From the NCBI GenBank assembly GCA_030247855.1, contig JAPDRN010000001.1, positions 682,001 through 746,000 of the forward strand: a stretch of 64,000 nucleotides of DNA, written 5' to 3'. The notes under the pieces are model-generated. The model did not search any database, was not told the origin of the DNA, and worked only from the letters and a program-made list of their open reading frames with translations. This document shows positions 54,114-64,000 of the stretch, piece after piece; position 1 is the first letter of the stretch, and each line of letters starts with the position of its first letter. A program made the translations under genes and the position numbers. The stretch comes from Knufia peltigerae (taxonomy: Eukaryota; Ascomycota; Eurotiomycetes; Chaetothyriales; Trichomeriaceae).

Positions 54114-54579
54114 CTACATTGTCTCTGATGCGCTGTAGAGGTCGTCGGTTACATAAGGTCCTGTTCGATGCCGGTGTAGGATACTGATCATACTGACTTT
54201 GTAGGCCTCGTAAGCCTGGTGCACCTCAGCGTCGATGCGCTGCATGGGGGTGACGCCTCCCTCACCGCCCAACGCCTTTTTTTTGGCATTGAACACGCCA
54301 CCTCTTTTATTATCAAGGCACTTCAGCCATAACGCGTCAGTGGAGGTGTCCAGCCAGGTGTGCACAGTCTTTTTCTCACGCCATCCACCATGTTTGCAAC
54401 AGAGGATGAGGAGGTGGCTATCACGGCATGGTGTCAGTGGCGACGAGGCTGGGAAAGGTAGCAAGATGTACGGAGTACTACTTGACATGAACCATACGAT
54501 GCCACAGACCGAAGACGTGGTGGCTGGTGGGCTTTTTCTGAGGCTGGTATGCTGGGGATGGAGAGAGATCCGTGCTCAT
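54114..54579 (-). CDS. Small hypothetical protein, two exons
   Basis: Exons 54579-54482 and 54417-54114 join in frame to 133 residues through a 64-nt intron with GTAGTA donor, CTGAC branch site and TAG acceptor. The product starts MSTDLSPSPAYQPQKKPTSH, has LWHRMVHVNHLLILCCKHGG around the junction, then TVHTWLDTSTDALWLKCLD and GEGGVTPMQRIDAEVHQAYE. No signal peptide or known family. The clean splice signals and protein-like composition support a real gene; low GC bias contrast with the overlapping opposite frame makes this the better strand. It converges with ATG14. Confidence 0.5.
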
Positions 54580-55445
54580 GGCATGGCTGACCAGGCTTTG
54601 TTCTGAGTTGTCCGAGCCTTGCGCCGCTGAGCCAATGACAGCGACGCCTGACATAAAGCCTCGTTGCCTCGACCACGTCCGCTTTGACCAATCTTTCTTT
54701 CTTACTGTGACTACGTACTCCTCACTTCTCTCTCACCTCACCTGAAATTCCTTTATCTTTCTGACATCGTGGCTGCGATTGTCTCTTGACATGGACCGTG
54801 AGCTACGCCCTTTCCACACACCCGCGTGCAGACCATCTAAGGTGGACATATGTCAGGGGTCAGCCCCGAAAGTCTCGACGCTTCTTTGTCGTCCCAAGTA
54901 CTCGTTTTCAGCCAGATACTCGGATTTGATCACGATGTTTCAGGTTCACTGAGTCGCTTATTGGCGCTTTTGATGCCCAGTGCTCCGCGCCGCACCGCGT
55001 CACTGTTCGTAAAAAGATTCACTTGGGCTGCCAGCCACAACTGCAAACGGTGAACACAGACCTTTTGGTTTCTCCCATTCATCGTCAGAGGCGTACTTGA
55101 ATAAGGTGACTCGTCCCAGACAAACGCAACAATGGGAACAATAAAAACCCAACGACAAAACCCATCCTCAACACTCTTTGGAACGGGTTCGTGTCGAGAC
55201 CTTTTTCTCTTTCTCTTTTTTTACACACTCTTTACCATTTGGTGCTGGCTAACTGCGCGCCTTACTCGGGAGCACTACCTGCTTGCTCATTGCCATCACT
55301 GCTATTCTATGAAACATACTTGTTATCGAATTGCAACATACACATCCCTTGCAGTTGACTAATTGGAGAAGTTGTATACATAAAGCAAAGGACGAAAGGA
55401 AAAAATCGTCAACCCCAGCAACCCGAACCAACTCACACTCTAAAG
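54580..55445. other. Intergenic region upstream of the Tos1-like gene
   Basis: About 870 bp with a pyrimidine-rich stretch at 55200-55225 near the Tos1-like gene. I looked for SCB (CRCGAAA) and MCB sites, because yeast TOS1 is an SBF target, and found no clear one. Confidence 0.5.
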
Positions 55446-57571
55446 ATGATATACTCAAGGGTAGTATTGCCCGGCATCGCCCTTGCGGCAACCGCTGGCA
55501 CAGCCTCTGCACAAGGGGCAGGCTGTACAGAAGAATCTGGCAACTGGTATTGCAGTCAAATGGAAGCCATCTCGTACTCAAATTTCGGTACTGCTGGTCA
55601 GTATCAACAAGTCACGAACATGCAAGGAGGGCAATGCGATTTCCAGCCTGCCAGTTACGGAGGTGGAATGGCCCCTTTTAATGACGAGGTATGTATTGTA
55701 TATGATGAGCACCGAACTCTCTTCCCTCGGTTTCTTTGGCGCATAGACAATGGCTGACAAGACCCGAACAGGTATCGTGGCACTTCCGTGGCCCAATTCA
55801 ACTCAAACAATTTGCATTCTACAGCCTCGGATCGAGTTCTTCAAAGACGAAGCGATCTCAAGACCAGCACCACCATCGGTCGCAGCACGTCGGAAGATAC
55901 GCCGCCCATCGCCATTTCCACCAACTCAAGCAAGAAATCGCCGCCAATGTAGCTGCAAAGGCAAAGCGCGACGATGGAAGTAATTGGACATCTTGGAAGA
56001 AGCTCTGGACAGGAGGCTCACCGCAACCAGGCTCAGATACTGACCCGGTGGGTGGAAATGATGCAACACCATCAGGACCTAGTGATGGAGTTGGTCCAGG
56101 TTCAGACGATGGGCCTTCGACCCGCACTTGGACAGAGACCGTTTTCGACACGGTCTGGGTGACGGCGACCATCGATGGACAAGTCACATCCTGGCCCAAC
56201 ACTTACCCTGGCCCTGGTGCGACATCAGGATTTGCAACGAGCGTGATATCTTCTGCACAATCAAGCACCGATGCTGCCACCTCAGTCGTCCCAACCACAG
56301 CAATCTCGACGACGACGTCGTTGCCGTCCTCCTCGGAAGCCACCAGTGATGGAGGTTACAGTTCTTCAAGTACATCACAGGAAACACCTTCAACTTCATC
56401 TCCCGCCTCATCTACGGAAGCTACTACCACTGCTACCGTCACCACGACCTCCGACAACTCACCATCGAGCTCCACGACGTCTACGACATCCACGACAACG
56501 ACATCCCCCCCTACGATTCCCACGCCCTCATCCTCATCCTATCCAACAACTCTCTCCCCATCCACCACGACCTCCTCGGAGGTGATTCCTACTTCCTCAC
56601 CCACAGCCACTTCCTCCGAGGTCTTCCCTACCTCCTCGACGTCCTCTCTTCCATCTTCATCATCCTCTGCAGGAATCTCTAGCTCCTCGACCTCGGTACC
56701 ATCTTTTCCCTCCTCGTTGTCCTCTGCAGAAGTCTCCAGCTCCTCGACTTCAGAATCGTCTTTTCCAACATCCTCAAGCACCACCACATCAAGCGCCTCA
56801 ACCTCGAGTCCAACCAACGGCGGCGGCGGTGGGAGTGGCACTTGGACTCGCCAAGCATATTATGACGCCGAATCCGGCACTGCTTCAGGTCTCGTCTTCC
56901 TCAACCACTTTGGTGGAACAGGCAGCGGAGTATTCGACTACACTTGGGGCAACTCACTCTCGTACTCCAACGCCGACGCCACCTCGGGCTCCTCGGGCCC
57001 CGTCACCCTCGCCGACACCCTCGTGGGCGACAATCAGGAATTCGTCATCATGACGGACAACGAGTGCACCGCCGAAAATGAAGCGGGATGCGACTACTAC
57101 CGGCCCGGGTCCGTGGCGTACCACGGCTTTGGGGGTGCGTCCAAGTTGTTCCTCGCCGAGTTCCAGATGCCCTTGTCAGGCAAGACGGGGTTCAACGCCG
57201 ACATGCCCGCGGCGTGGATGCTCAACGCCCAGGTCCCACGCACGCAACAGTACGGCAGCTGCTCGTGCTGGCAGTCGGGATGCGGCGAGTTCGACATCCT
57301 CGAGGTGCTCAACTCGGGCAACACAAAGTGCAAGTCCACCTGGCACGGCGCGCACTCACTGGGTTCCAGTAATTGGTTCGCTCGGCCCACGGACAAGACG
57401 GTCAAGGTCGCGGTCATTTTGGATGGGACGGGCAGCACTGGCACGGCGAGCATTGTGATCTTGGACGACAGCGTGAGTTTCGGTGACAGTGTCGACCCTA
57501 CGAGCGTGAGTGGGTGGATGAGTACGCTGTCGTCGAGTGAGAAACTTGAGACGGCATTACCTTCGAAGTGA
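55446..57571 (+). CDS. TOS1: Tos1/YJL171C-like cell wall protein (putative glycosidase)
   Basis: Secreted cell-wall protein. Exons 55446-55688 and 55772-57571 give 680 residues. Signal peptide of about 22 residues (cleavage near TASA/QG). The N-terminal Tos1_N domain has GNWYCSQMEAISYSNFG and GGGMAPFNDEVSWHFRGP across the intron. A Lys-Arg (AKRDD) looks like a Kex2 site. Residues about 230-430 are a Ser/Thr stalk, expected to be heavily O-mannosylated. The Tos1_C domain includes FLNHFGGTGSGVFDYTWGN, DNECTAENEAGCDYYRPGS, MPAAWMLNAQVPRTQQYGSC and GCGEFDILEVLNSGNTKCKS. The EFDILE motif resembles glycoside-hydrolase acid pairs. No GPI tail is visible. Confidence 0.92.
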
Positions 57572-58049
57572 GGTCAGGTCGCGGACAAACAATGATCATG
57601 ACATGCATGGTTGGTACCACCAACCTTGATTGGAATTCCATGCGATGGGAAATGAAAAGGAAAAATCATGATGATGGATGACGAAAGATGATACCTCCTC
57701 ACGCAAGTATGCGGCGCACTTGGATGATTTTTGTATGTGTGCTTTCGTCTTCCTAGACAGAAGGAGTCTTTCTCAGCGATACCCATGGGACTGGGGTGGA
57801 ATCTTACAAGGTTGAAGGCGTTCATGGAGCATATGTCATAGTACTGGTTTATTATTGAGTATATAGCACAGTCAAAAGGAGTACTACTCGATCTTGAGAA
57901 TGATTCGGATCTTCAGAAGTTTCCTTGGTTCCTCGGGCTTGCAGGCATGCCATGCTCAGCATGTTGAGGCCTCTGATGTTGCTCCCGGGGAGATTGATCC
58001 CTTCCAGCTGACCAGGTATAAGTAGTGTCTCTTCGGTGTGGAACTTGTG
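57572..58049. other. Convergent intergenic region
   Basis: 478 bp between the Tos1-like stop and the PaiB-like stop. No feature beyond presumed 3' UTRs. Confidence 0.5.
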
Positions 58050-58823
58050 CTATGCCGATGCTTTGGCCTTTTGAGCCTGCGCCTGAGCGTCTTTCAGGTT
58101 CCCCCTATCCTCCACCGTCCTGGCGATCGACAAAGCCTCATCCGTCCCTATGGTCTCGAACCCTCTTATCACACCTTCTCGGTCCCCCTTTCCCAGCTCC
58201 TGACTCATTTTGTACTTGCCCTCCAACCGGGTGATTTCGATTTCGATTCCGACAATGTTCCTTTTGAGGATGTCGACGTACCTTGTGGGAGCGTCATCCA
58301 CGGTCCAAGGTTTTGTCGTGTACCCCATCACGTTTGTCTCGGCGTGGTTCGACAAGTCACTGATTTGTGTCTGGAGAAACGTCCCAGTGTCCGGGCCGTC
58401 ATCACAATACACCTTGGCTTTCCCGTAGACCTGTACGGCAGAATAATTCCAAGTCGGGACCACCTTGCCAGTACTGGGTTTCGTCTCGACGTAGAATTTC
58501 GGTGTGACGTAGTGATGGACCGGACCCGTGAACACGATGGAGACGTCTTCGCCGAGAGTGCCACCGCCAGAAGATTGTTGTTGTACTGCTTCGATCAATG
58601 CCTTTGTGTGAGGATTGGCCTTGGCCATGTGTCCACGGAGTTTGCCCAATTCGGCCTCGCTCGATTCGTCCTGGACGTCGATCAACCACGGGATGTGCGT
58701 GCATTGGATGGTTGGAAAGTTGGCCGACGAGACGGCCGTGATGAATAAACCCAGAGGGTTTTGTTTGATGAAGTTGCGTAACGCGGGGACGTTGAACTCT
58801 GCGTGGGCCGCTCGCAGATACAT
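58050..58823 (-). CDS. PaiB-like FMN-binding family protein
   Basis: Intronless protein of 257 residues with the split-barrel fold of the PaiB / FMN-binding transcriptional-regulator family, best known from bacteria. Start and early motifs: MYLRAAHAEFNVPALRNFIK, NPLGLFITA, THIPWLID. The core has GKLRGHMAKANPHTKALIEA, VSIVFTGPVHHYVTPKFYVE and VVPTWNYSAVQVYGKAKVYC, then GIEIEITRLEGKYKMSQELG, the typical C-terminal block. In bacteria members repress sporulation or protease genes or bind flavin; in fungi the role is not established. Prokaryotic-type gene without introns in an intron-rich neighbourhood. Confidence 0.9.
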   Translation of the reverse strand: MYLRAAHAEFNVPALRNFIKQNPLGLFITAVSSANFPTIQCTHIPWLIDVQDESSEAELGKLRGHMAKANPHTKALIEAVQQQSSGGGTLGEDVSIVFTGPVHHYVTPKFYVETKPSTGKVVPTWNYSAVQVYGKAKVYCDDGPDTGTFLQTQISDLSNHAETNVMGYTTKPWTVDDAPTRYVDILKRNIVGIEIEITRLEGKYKMSQELGKGDREGVIRGFETIGTDEALSIARTVEDRGNLKDAQAQAQKAKASA

Positions 58824-59813
58824 GGCGGCTGCAATGTAATGATGGATGGATGGTAGAGGGAACGGGGAAGAAGACTTCAGATGGTTCTCGTATCGAGGAG
58901 GAGGAATTCTAATCTATGACCGTTGAACGTATGGAAAAAAATAAAGTAGACACAATAAAAAGGTCCTCAAGGCCTCCTGATGTGAATCATAAAGGTACAT
59001 ATAATTACTATCCAAAAAAGTAACCCCCGACGTTATATAGGTTGGTCGAATTGCCCGCCAACACCTTCCATAAACATTCTAGTGTGTTGATTTCCCGGAC
59101 ATGGCCGTTGGAGTTGAGACGCGATGGGTTGTTTGTCGGAACCAGACATCTGTTTCCGCCAATTACTTGGTAATTCATCAGTGATACTATCGAATGCAGT
59201 TCAACGTATGCAGATATGTAACGCGAGTCACCACGCACGACCTCGGAGAAGAAGGCTGCTTGCTATACTTGAAGGTGAGATTTGTAGCAGCCAAGTAGCG
59301 GGGCGCACTTTACTCGCATCTTCCTGGACTTTCGTTGAGTGAATGCGAAACCATGGCTACGTCCGTCGGGCGTTCAGAACGGCGACTTTTGTGAACTGTA
59401 AGTCAGGCAGTTCTGCTGGGTAGGTCAGAAAGACGAGGCAAGTAGCGATTTGATAGTTAACCTGGACCGATTCTAGCTGAGGTCTGATCCTGACTGGGAG
59501 AGAGGGCGGAATTACGCAAAGAGGTGAAGTCTAGACGCTAAACTCGAGCAGGTAATTTCAATGCTGCGTTATTCTAGGACTTTAAGCCTTACAGTATATG
59601 ACTCTTTCCCGCCCCATGCCAACCCCGACCTACCTAACTCATCTGGGGGGCCCCGACTCCGAACTAGACTTGCCCTGGCCTACGTAGCACCGAATACCCT
59701 ATTGAGTTCAGGCGTCAATTACGGGCTACTAGAAGCATTGCATGTTTTAGAATCGCGTATCAATTCGAATGAAGTATTTACTAGCTACCCATCCCTTTCA
59801 AAGCACTTTGTCA
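58824..59813. other. Intergenic region between the PaiB-like and HchA-like genes
   Basis: About 990 bp upstream of the PaiB-like start and downstream of the HchA-like stop. Short frames on both strands lack motifs. Nothing identifiable as mobile DNA. Confidence 0.45.
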
Positions 59814-60698
59814 TCAAGACCGTTGTGGAAGCTCCTCCAGGATAGTACGAGCAGCCAGCTTTCCTAGATTATTCGAAGCCAGAGGCGAATCACCCGTAAG
59901 CACATACCGGTCGCGGTGCGTTTCACCCGTGATTTCCTTGTTGATGGGTATGATGCCGAGTTTGCGAAGCTCATCGCCAACGAGCCAAGGCATCTTTCCA
60001 GGAATGTATCCTATATCGATATTGGCGCCAGTATCGAGTGTATCGGGAAAGACGTTGATTTTGTAACCGGAGTAGATGAAATCACTCCCTTCAGGTTTGC
60101 CCACGTTGGCTGCCAACATTGAAGCAGGTCCGTGGCAGAGTGAGATAAAGTAGCGCTGATTCGCGTCTGCCCATCTGAGGATTTTGCCCACCGTTGGCGA
60201 GAATGGGACATCGTTCATGACGCCGTGTCCGCCGGGAATGAACACACCGATGTACGGTGTGTCTTTGTTGAAACCGTCGCCCCAAACTTTCTCCAGATTA
60301 AGTGGTTGACGGAGCTTATCCTTGTACTTTTCAAAGATGTTCTTGACAGCCTCATCCTCCTTCGGGAACGCCCACATCTCGAATTTAACTGGATCGCCAG
60401 AGACTGTAGCGATGTCGACCTCAAAGCCAGCAGCGTCGAGGTGAAGTACGGGAAGGAGCATCTCGACTGGATGATTGCCCGTCGAGAAAAATTCACCACC
60501 AGACATTTTCAAGTAGCGCTCTTGTGTTGCAATCAAAAGGATCCGCCATTTACCACCTTTGTACGCATTGGGATAATCTGCACCGTCGAAATCGGTCTTT
60601 GGGGGGACGTATTGCGTCAAAGAGAATGGTGATGGGAACCAGGCGTCGTGTTCGGCCTGGTCGGGGACCGGTTTACGTTCTGATGAGTTGGAAGCCAT
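59814..60698 (-). CDS. HchA/Hsp31-type DJ-1 superfamily protein (glyoxalase III / protein deglycase)
   Basis: Intronless, 294 residues. Glutathione-independent glyoxalase converting methylglyoxal to lactate, and a holding chaperone in characterised members. The start matches bacterial HchA closely, with AEHDAWFPSPFSLTQYVPP, TDFDGADYPNAYKGGKWRIL and FFSTGNHPVEMLLPVLHLDA (Glu of the catalytic set). The nucleophile elbow SLCHGPASML carries Cys188 and His189, with VFIPGGHGVMND before it. The C-terminal TGDSPLASNNLGKLAA is also HchA-like. Length exceeds the ~235-residue yeast Hsp31 and fits bacterial HchA. Cytosolic. Confidence 0.93.
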   Translation of the reverse strand: MASNSSERKPVPDQAEHDAWFPSPFSLTQYVPPKTDFDGADYPNAYKGGKWRILLIATQERYLKMSGGEFFSTGNHPVEMLLPVLHLDAAGFEVDIATVSGDPVKFEMWAFPKEDEAVKNIFEKYKDKLRQPLNLEKVWGDGFNKDTPYIGVFIPGGHGVMNDVPFSPTVGKILRWADANQRYFISLCHGPASMLAANVGKPEGSDFIYSGYKINVFPDTLDTGANIDIGYIPGKMPWLVGDELRKLGIIPINKEITGETHRDRYVLTGDSPLASNNLGKLAARTILEELPQRS

Positions 60699-61239
60699 GA
60701 CAGGTGAGAACGAAGTCGGAGAAGCAGAATGTGTTGTCCAAACACTATGTCACGATCCATGCTGGTTGTTTTATACCTTTGCACTGCCCTCTGGAACATC
60801 AGCCGTAGTTGACATCAGAATTGAAGCTTGTCCGTTGGCACGAAACTCTCGTAAGCGACGCGTTGAAGGGAGAGAACGGGTTCTCCATGCTCGGACATCG
60901 TGCAACTTTGATTGGCGGAGTCTCCGTGATTATAGTATGATCGATCTTCTCAACTACGCCCGTACAACTGGGTTGAGCAACTCAAAAATACACTTCCGGA
61001 CATACTTCCAATCAAAACTGCTTGCAATCCGAACGAAACCTTGCAGGCGTTGTTGATGTCATTGTCCCGACCCCGCAGAGAAAGAGCTTTTTGATCGAGG
61101 AGAAATGCCGTTGTCAAGTCGAGGCCAAAGTCTGACTCGGTCGCGACGAGGCCAAGGAACAAATTGGGATACGACAGAGATCTGTCAAAAACGTTCGTCT
61201 TTCCGGCCGAAGAGAGATATCTGATTTTGTAATCCTAAT
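60699..61239. other. Intergenic region
   Basis: 541 bp between the HchA-like start and the stop of the Zn2Cys6 regulator, both on the minus strand. No recognised element. Confidence 0.5.
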
Positions 61240-63442
61240 CTATTGGAAATTCGGCATCCAGTTCTCGTTCGAAAGATCGTCCCACAACCATAGCTGCCCA
61301 ACGTCATCAAGGGGACCACCAGCATTTGATGAAAAGCCCAAATCTCCAAAGTTGAATTCCAGAATATTGGTTGCAGTATTAGGAGTATTATTGTTGTCCT
61401 CACCCATCATTGCCAAGTCTTGAACAGGCCCAGGGTTATTCCTTTTGGGTTGATCTAGTGGCACTCCTCAGTAGGATTCGACGACGACGACAAACCGAAA
61501 AAAGATTCAAGTGTGTGGCAGCCTAGGTTGAAACTTACAGTGCAATGAATGTCTGTTGCTGAACCTGATATCTTCACCTGACCCTTGGGCGAGTTGAGGG
61601 TCTACACGGAATTCTAATGCTTTCAAGAGCGTCAAGCTCTGAGTAGCTAGTCGATAGTTCTGACTCGGGAATTGTTCGAACAAATTAATGATATTCTTCA
61701 GCGATTCCAGCTGGGTAGACGACTCTGGGTCGTTTGGTTGCGATGCGATCATCAGGGATAAGATGACCCCAGCTGTGAATGAGCAGATCGCAACATGCAT
61801 CGCAGCATGAGAAGACTGGCAAATCAGTCTAGCAGCGGCAAAAGTTGAGATGCTGGCGGTACGAATGGCGGCCTCGGAGAGATCTTTGATCGCTTCGGCT
61901 TGATGTCGATCAACAGGGTATTCCCACCTGTTTCTTGGGAACGCTGCCTGTCTGAACAGTACCATTTGAAGGTTATCGTAAGCCAATTGGAGAGCGACGG
62001 CTTGCATTTGCACTTGGGTTGGCCGACGATTGAACTCTGGACTATCGGTGCTACATTTGAGCCATTCTGGTACGCTTGCATGCCACTCTTTCAGCTCTCG
62101 ACGAACGTGAAGGAGACTTCGAAGTTGGTTCGTCTGCTTTTTACGACCGAGGAATGGGCCCATAATCCTGTATAGGCGACCTTTGAGTTTGTGATATGTC
62201 AAATTGATTGATGACACCGGGTCATCTGGTTGTGATTTGTCCTTGTCGTTGATTTCTGGTACATCACAATCCGAGTCATCGACACCGCATGGTAACCCAA
62301 ATGCGACAGCAGCATACCTTTGCGTTTGAGGAAATCAGCATACTGACAACATCTTAGATATAAGGGAAGCATCGCTGGGTGTTCAACAGACTTGTCACTG
62401 ATTTCCAGAGCCCACCAAACTAAGCAGGATTCTCCCGTGCTACTACTAGTACGTGGTTGTCGATGAAGACCGATCGCTTGGGCACATCGGACGCCACTTC
62501 CAAAGATAGCAAAGCCGAGATATGGTGAGCCATTGAACAAGTGAAAGCTTCCTAACAGGATGGCGATCTGAACGGTTTCCAAAGTTGGGCTAGCCGTTAT
62601 TCTTGAATATGCAACATCGACCACTTTCATCATCTCCGCGAGCAAGGATGTGGGAATCGGCATGCTGGAGGACGTCGCAGGATTGGCCCAGATGTAATGT
62701 GCTCCAAGCCCCCAAATCAAGGACATCAAGAAGACAAAATTGCGGTCATCCATGTTGATGTATTCATTTGCTAGTGCTCGGCTTGACCGTGCTCGGAATT
62801 TGGCTTGATCCAATACCTGTGATTCGATGTCAGCTATCACCGTAAGCTTGCGTATAGGTCAGTTCATCCACTGCTCATCTGGGCGATCGGTATTACCCAC
62901 AGATGAGCAGTGTGACCGTCAGGACAGACTTGCCATCATGAACCAATTGACTGAGTTGAAATAACTATCCGACAACACATCCAGTACTTCAACTGCTGGA
63001 AGTTCATACGGCAGTTCGTCACGCCAACGGAAGGCGGTAGATTGATCAATTCGAAAGGCTAGACTGCCCGGGATGGCATCGACACTTCCATATGGGTGCA
63101 TTACTTGGTCGTGGTCAAGCAGCTACCTCTCGTCATCAAAAGGGGCCTAGGCCTGTGGTGGCAGGGAAATCTCACCTGTTTGCCAAGATCCACGATACTG
63201 CTCTCCTGCAGCATCACCGGCGTGTCAACAGTCGCAGGTGCGATGAGTGGCTGTCGATTCCGAGAGAGGCGTAAACCAGGAGCCACACATTGGGATCCAG
63301 ATTGAAGGCATGGTCGACAAGGTTTGTTCGGGGTACACTGCGTTGGTCAGGTCTGGATTATGCCTAACACGGCATCAATCAGGTTGTCTGGTCTTGCCTT
63401 TATTTTTTGAGCCCTGCATCGTTCGCAGGCAGTGCGTCGCAT
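61240..63442 (-). CDS. Zn2Cys6 fungal-specific transcription factor
   Basis: Nuclear regulator. Exons 63442-63398, 63337-63176, 63122-62934, 62816-62392, 62317-61539 and 61454-61240 join in frame to 604 residues. The binuclear cluster uses Cys6, 9, 16, 22, 25 and 32 (spacing X2, X6, X5, X2, X6) and is split by intron 1 between Lys15 and Cys16. The fungal_trans domain shows YFNSVNWFMM before intron 3, MSLIWGLGAHYIWANP, SPYLGFAIFGSGVRCAQAIG, CLVWWALEISDK and LPCGVDDSDCDVPEIND. The C-terminus is acidic and aromatic (LWLWDDLSNENWMPNFQ), like an activation domain. Introns 1 and 3 use GC donors (AAG/GCAAGA and ATG/GCAAGT). Intron 4 uses GTCTGT. Confidence 0.83.
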
Positions 63443-64000
63443 ACTATGCGGATGTGTCTCTGTCAAGATGTGTGCGAGGAAAATTCCACAAATGAAGTCG
63501 TCCAACAAGCACAGTATCTGATCATCCTAAGGACAGAAGCACGATTTTGAAGGTTGATAGTTCGTAGACGTTGGTATTGCAGGGAGCGAGTATGTGTAAG
63601 GGTATGCTCTGATACTTGCTAGCGCGATAAAGATGGAGGGGCAGGAATTTAGTTAAAGGTCTCGCTTAGAGCGGCGTCAACCCCGCCTAGCCTTTGGTAC
63701 CTGCAGTACATTGATTAGGGGGTTACTTCTATCTCTCCAAGGGCACTTTATGAACTACAAGATGCCCCAACCTCAAGAATCTCCTAGCTACCTTGATACC
63801 CGGTATTTTGGGCCTCACTAGGCACAGAGTCAACACAGCAGACGGATGGATATCCCTGAAGGCACCAGTGCACTTCAAGATACTGGTGGTAGGAGTCAAA
63901 AACGGAGACGGGCAGAAATCACCGTTGGCCCAACGCGACGGAGTACCAATGCTTGTAATTGATCCTGATGGTCTTGTTCGTGACCGGCATAGACTGATAC
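63443..64000. other. Right-edge intergenic region
   Basis: 558 bp upstream of the Zn2Cys6 gene start up to the window edge. No gene, repeat or RNA that I can support; it is likely promoter sequence. Confidence 0.45.

Noticed and set aside
56271..56820. Possible tandem repeat array in the Tos1-like gene
   Set aside because: It is a Ser/Thr-rich low-complexity stalk with irregular spacing, not a true repeat array.
59561..59845. 94-codon plus-strand frame near the HchA-like gene
   Set aside because: No recognisable domain and it runs into the antisense of the HchA-like 3' end.

Overview
The window looks like a gene-dense stretch of nuclear DNA from a filamentous ascomycete (Pezizomycotina). 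The evidence is short GT-AG introns with CTAAC/CTGAC-like branch points, a HET-domain gene (a family concentrated in filamentous ascomycetes), and fungal-type HAP3, AzgA, ATG14, Tos1, Zn2Cys6 regulators and siderophore-type transporters. A black-yeast-like or other eurotiomycete lineage is possible but is only an impression. I assembled 18 spliced gene models with 50 introns in total, and each model closes in frame from ATG to stop.

Layout. 0.1-5 kb: the CCAAT-binding subunit HAP3 and an aromatic-type aminotransferase. 5-10 kb: an AzgA purine permease facing a Dal5-type anion permease tail to tail, which is a nitrogen-uptake pair. 11-17.3 kb: a 2-oxoglutarate/Fe(II) oxygenase, a small alpha/beta hydrolase, a HET-domain protein and a juvenile-hormone-type epoxide hydrolase. 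18.8-25.2 kb: a small SET-domain protein, a secreted or anchored S33 peptidase and a siderophore-type MFS transporter, the last two divergent. 25.2-26.9 kb: two adjacent broken genes (isochorismatase-like and VOC/glyoxalase-like). 28-34 kb: a hexose-type transporter and a regulator with both a C2H2 and a Zn2Cys6 finger.

34.4-39.2 kb holds the most unusual gene. It encodes about 1,300 residues: a disordered Pro/Gln-rich half, a patatin phospholipase domain with all its catalytic motifs, and a long series of cysteine-rich zinc-type modules. 39.4-45.3 kb carries an SDR, a Baeyer-Villiger monooxygenase and an MmgE/PrpD protein, a plausible small catabolic group. 45.8-54.6 kb is more housekeeping: an RTC4-like protein behind a palindromic pair of MCB boxes, an aquaporin, an ANCHR-like zinc protein, a coiled-coil protein, ATG14 and a small hypothetical gene. 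55.4-63.4 kb holds a Tos1-like cell-wall protein, two intronless genes of bacterial type (PaiB-like and HchA-like) and a Zn2Cys6 regulator.

The observations I rate highest are the patatin/zinc-array architecture, four GC-AG introns among about 50, the twin pseudogenes, a 12-bp hairpin capped by a UUCG tetraloop in a convergent intergenic region, and the MCB palindrome. No tRNA, rRNA, CRISPR array or intact transposon was recognised. All functional names come from reading motifs; no database search was run.
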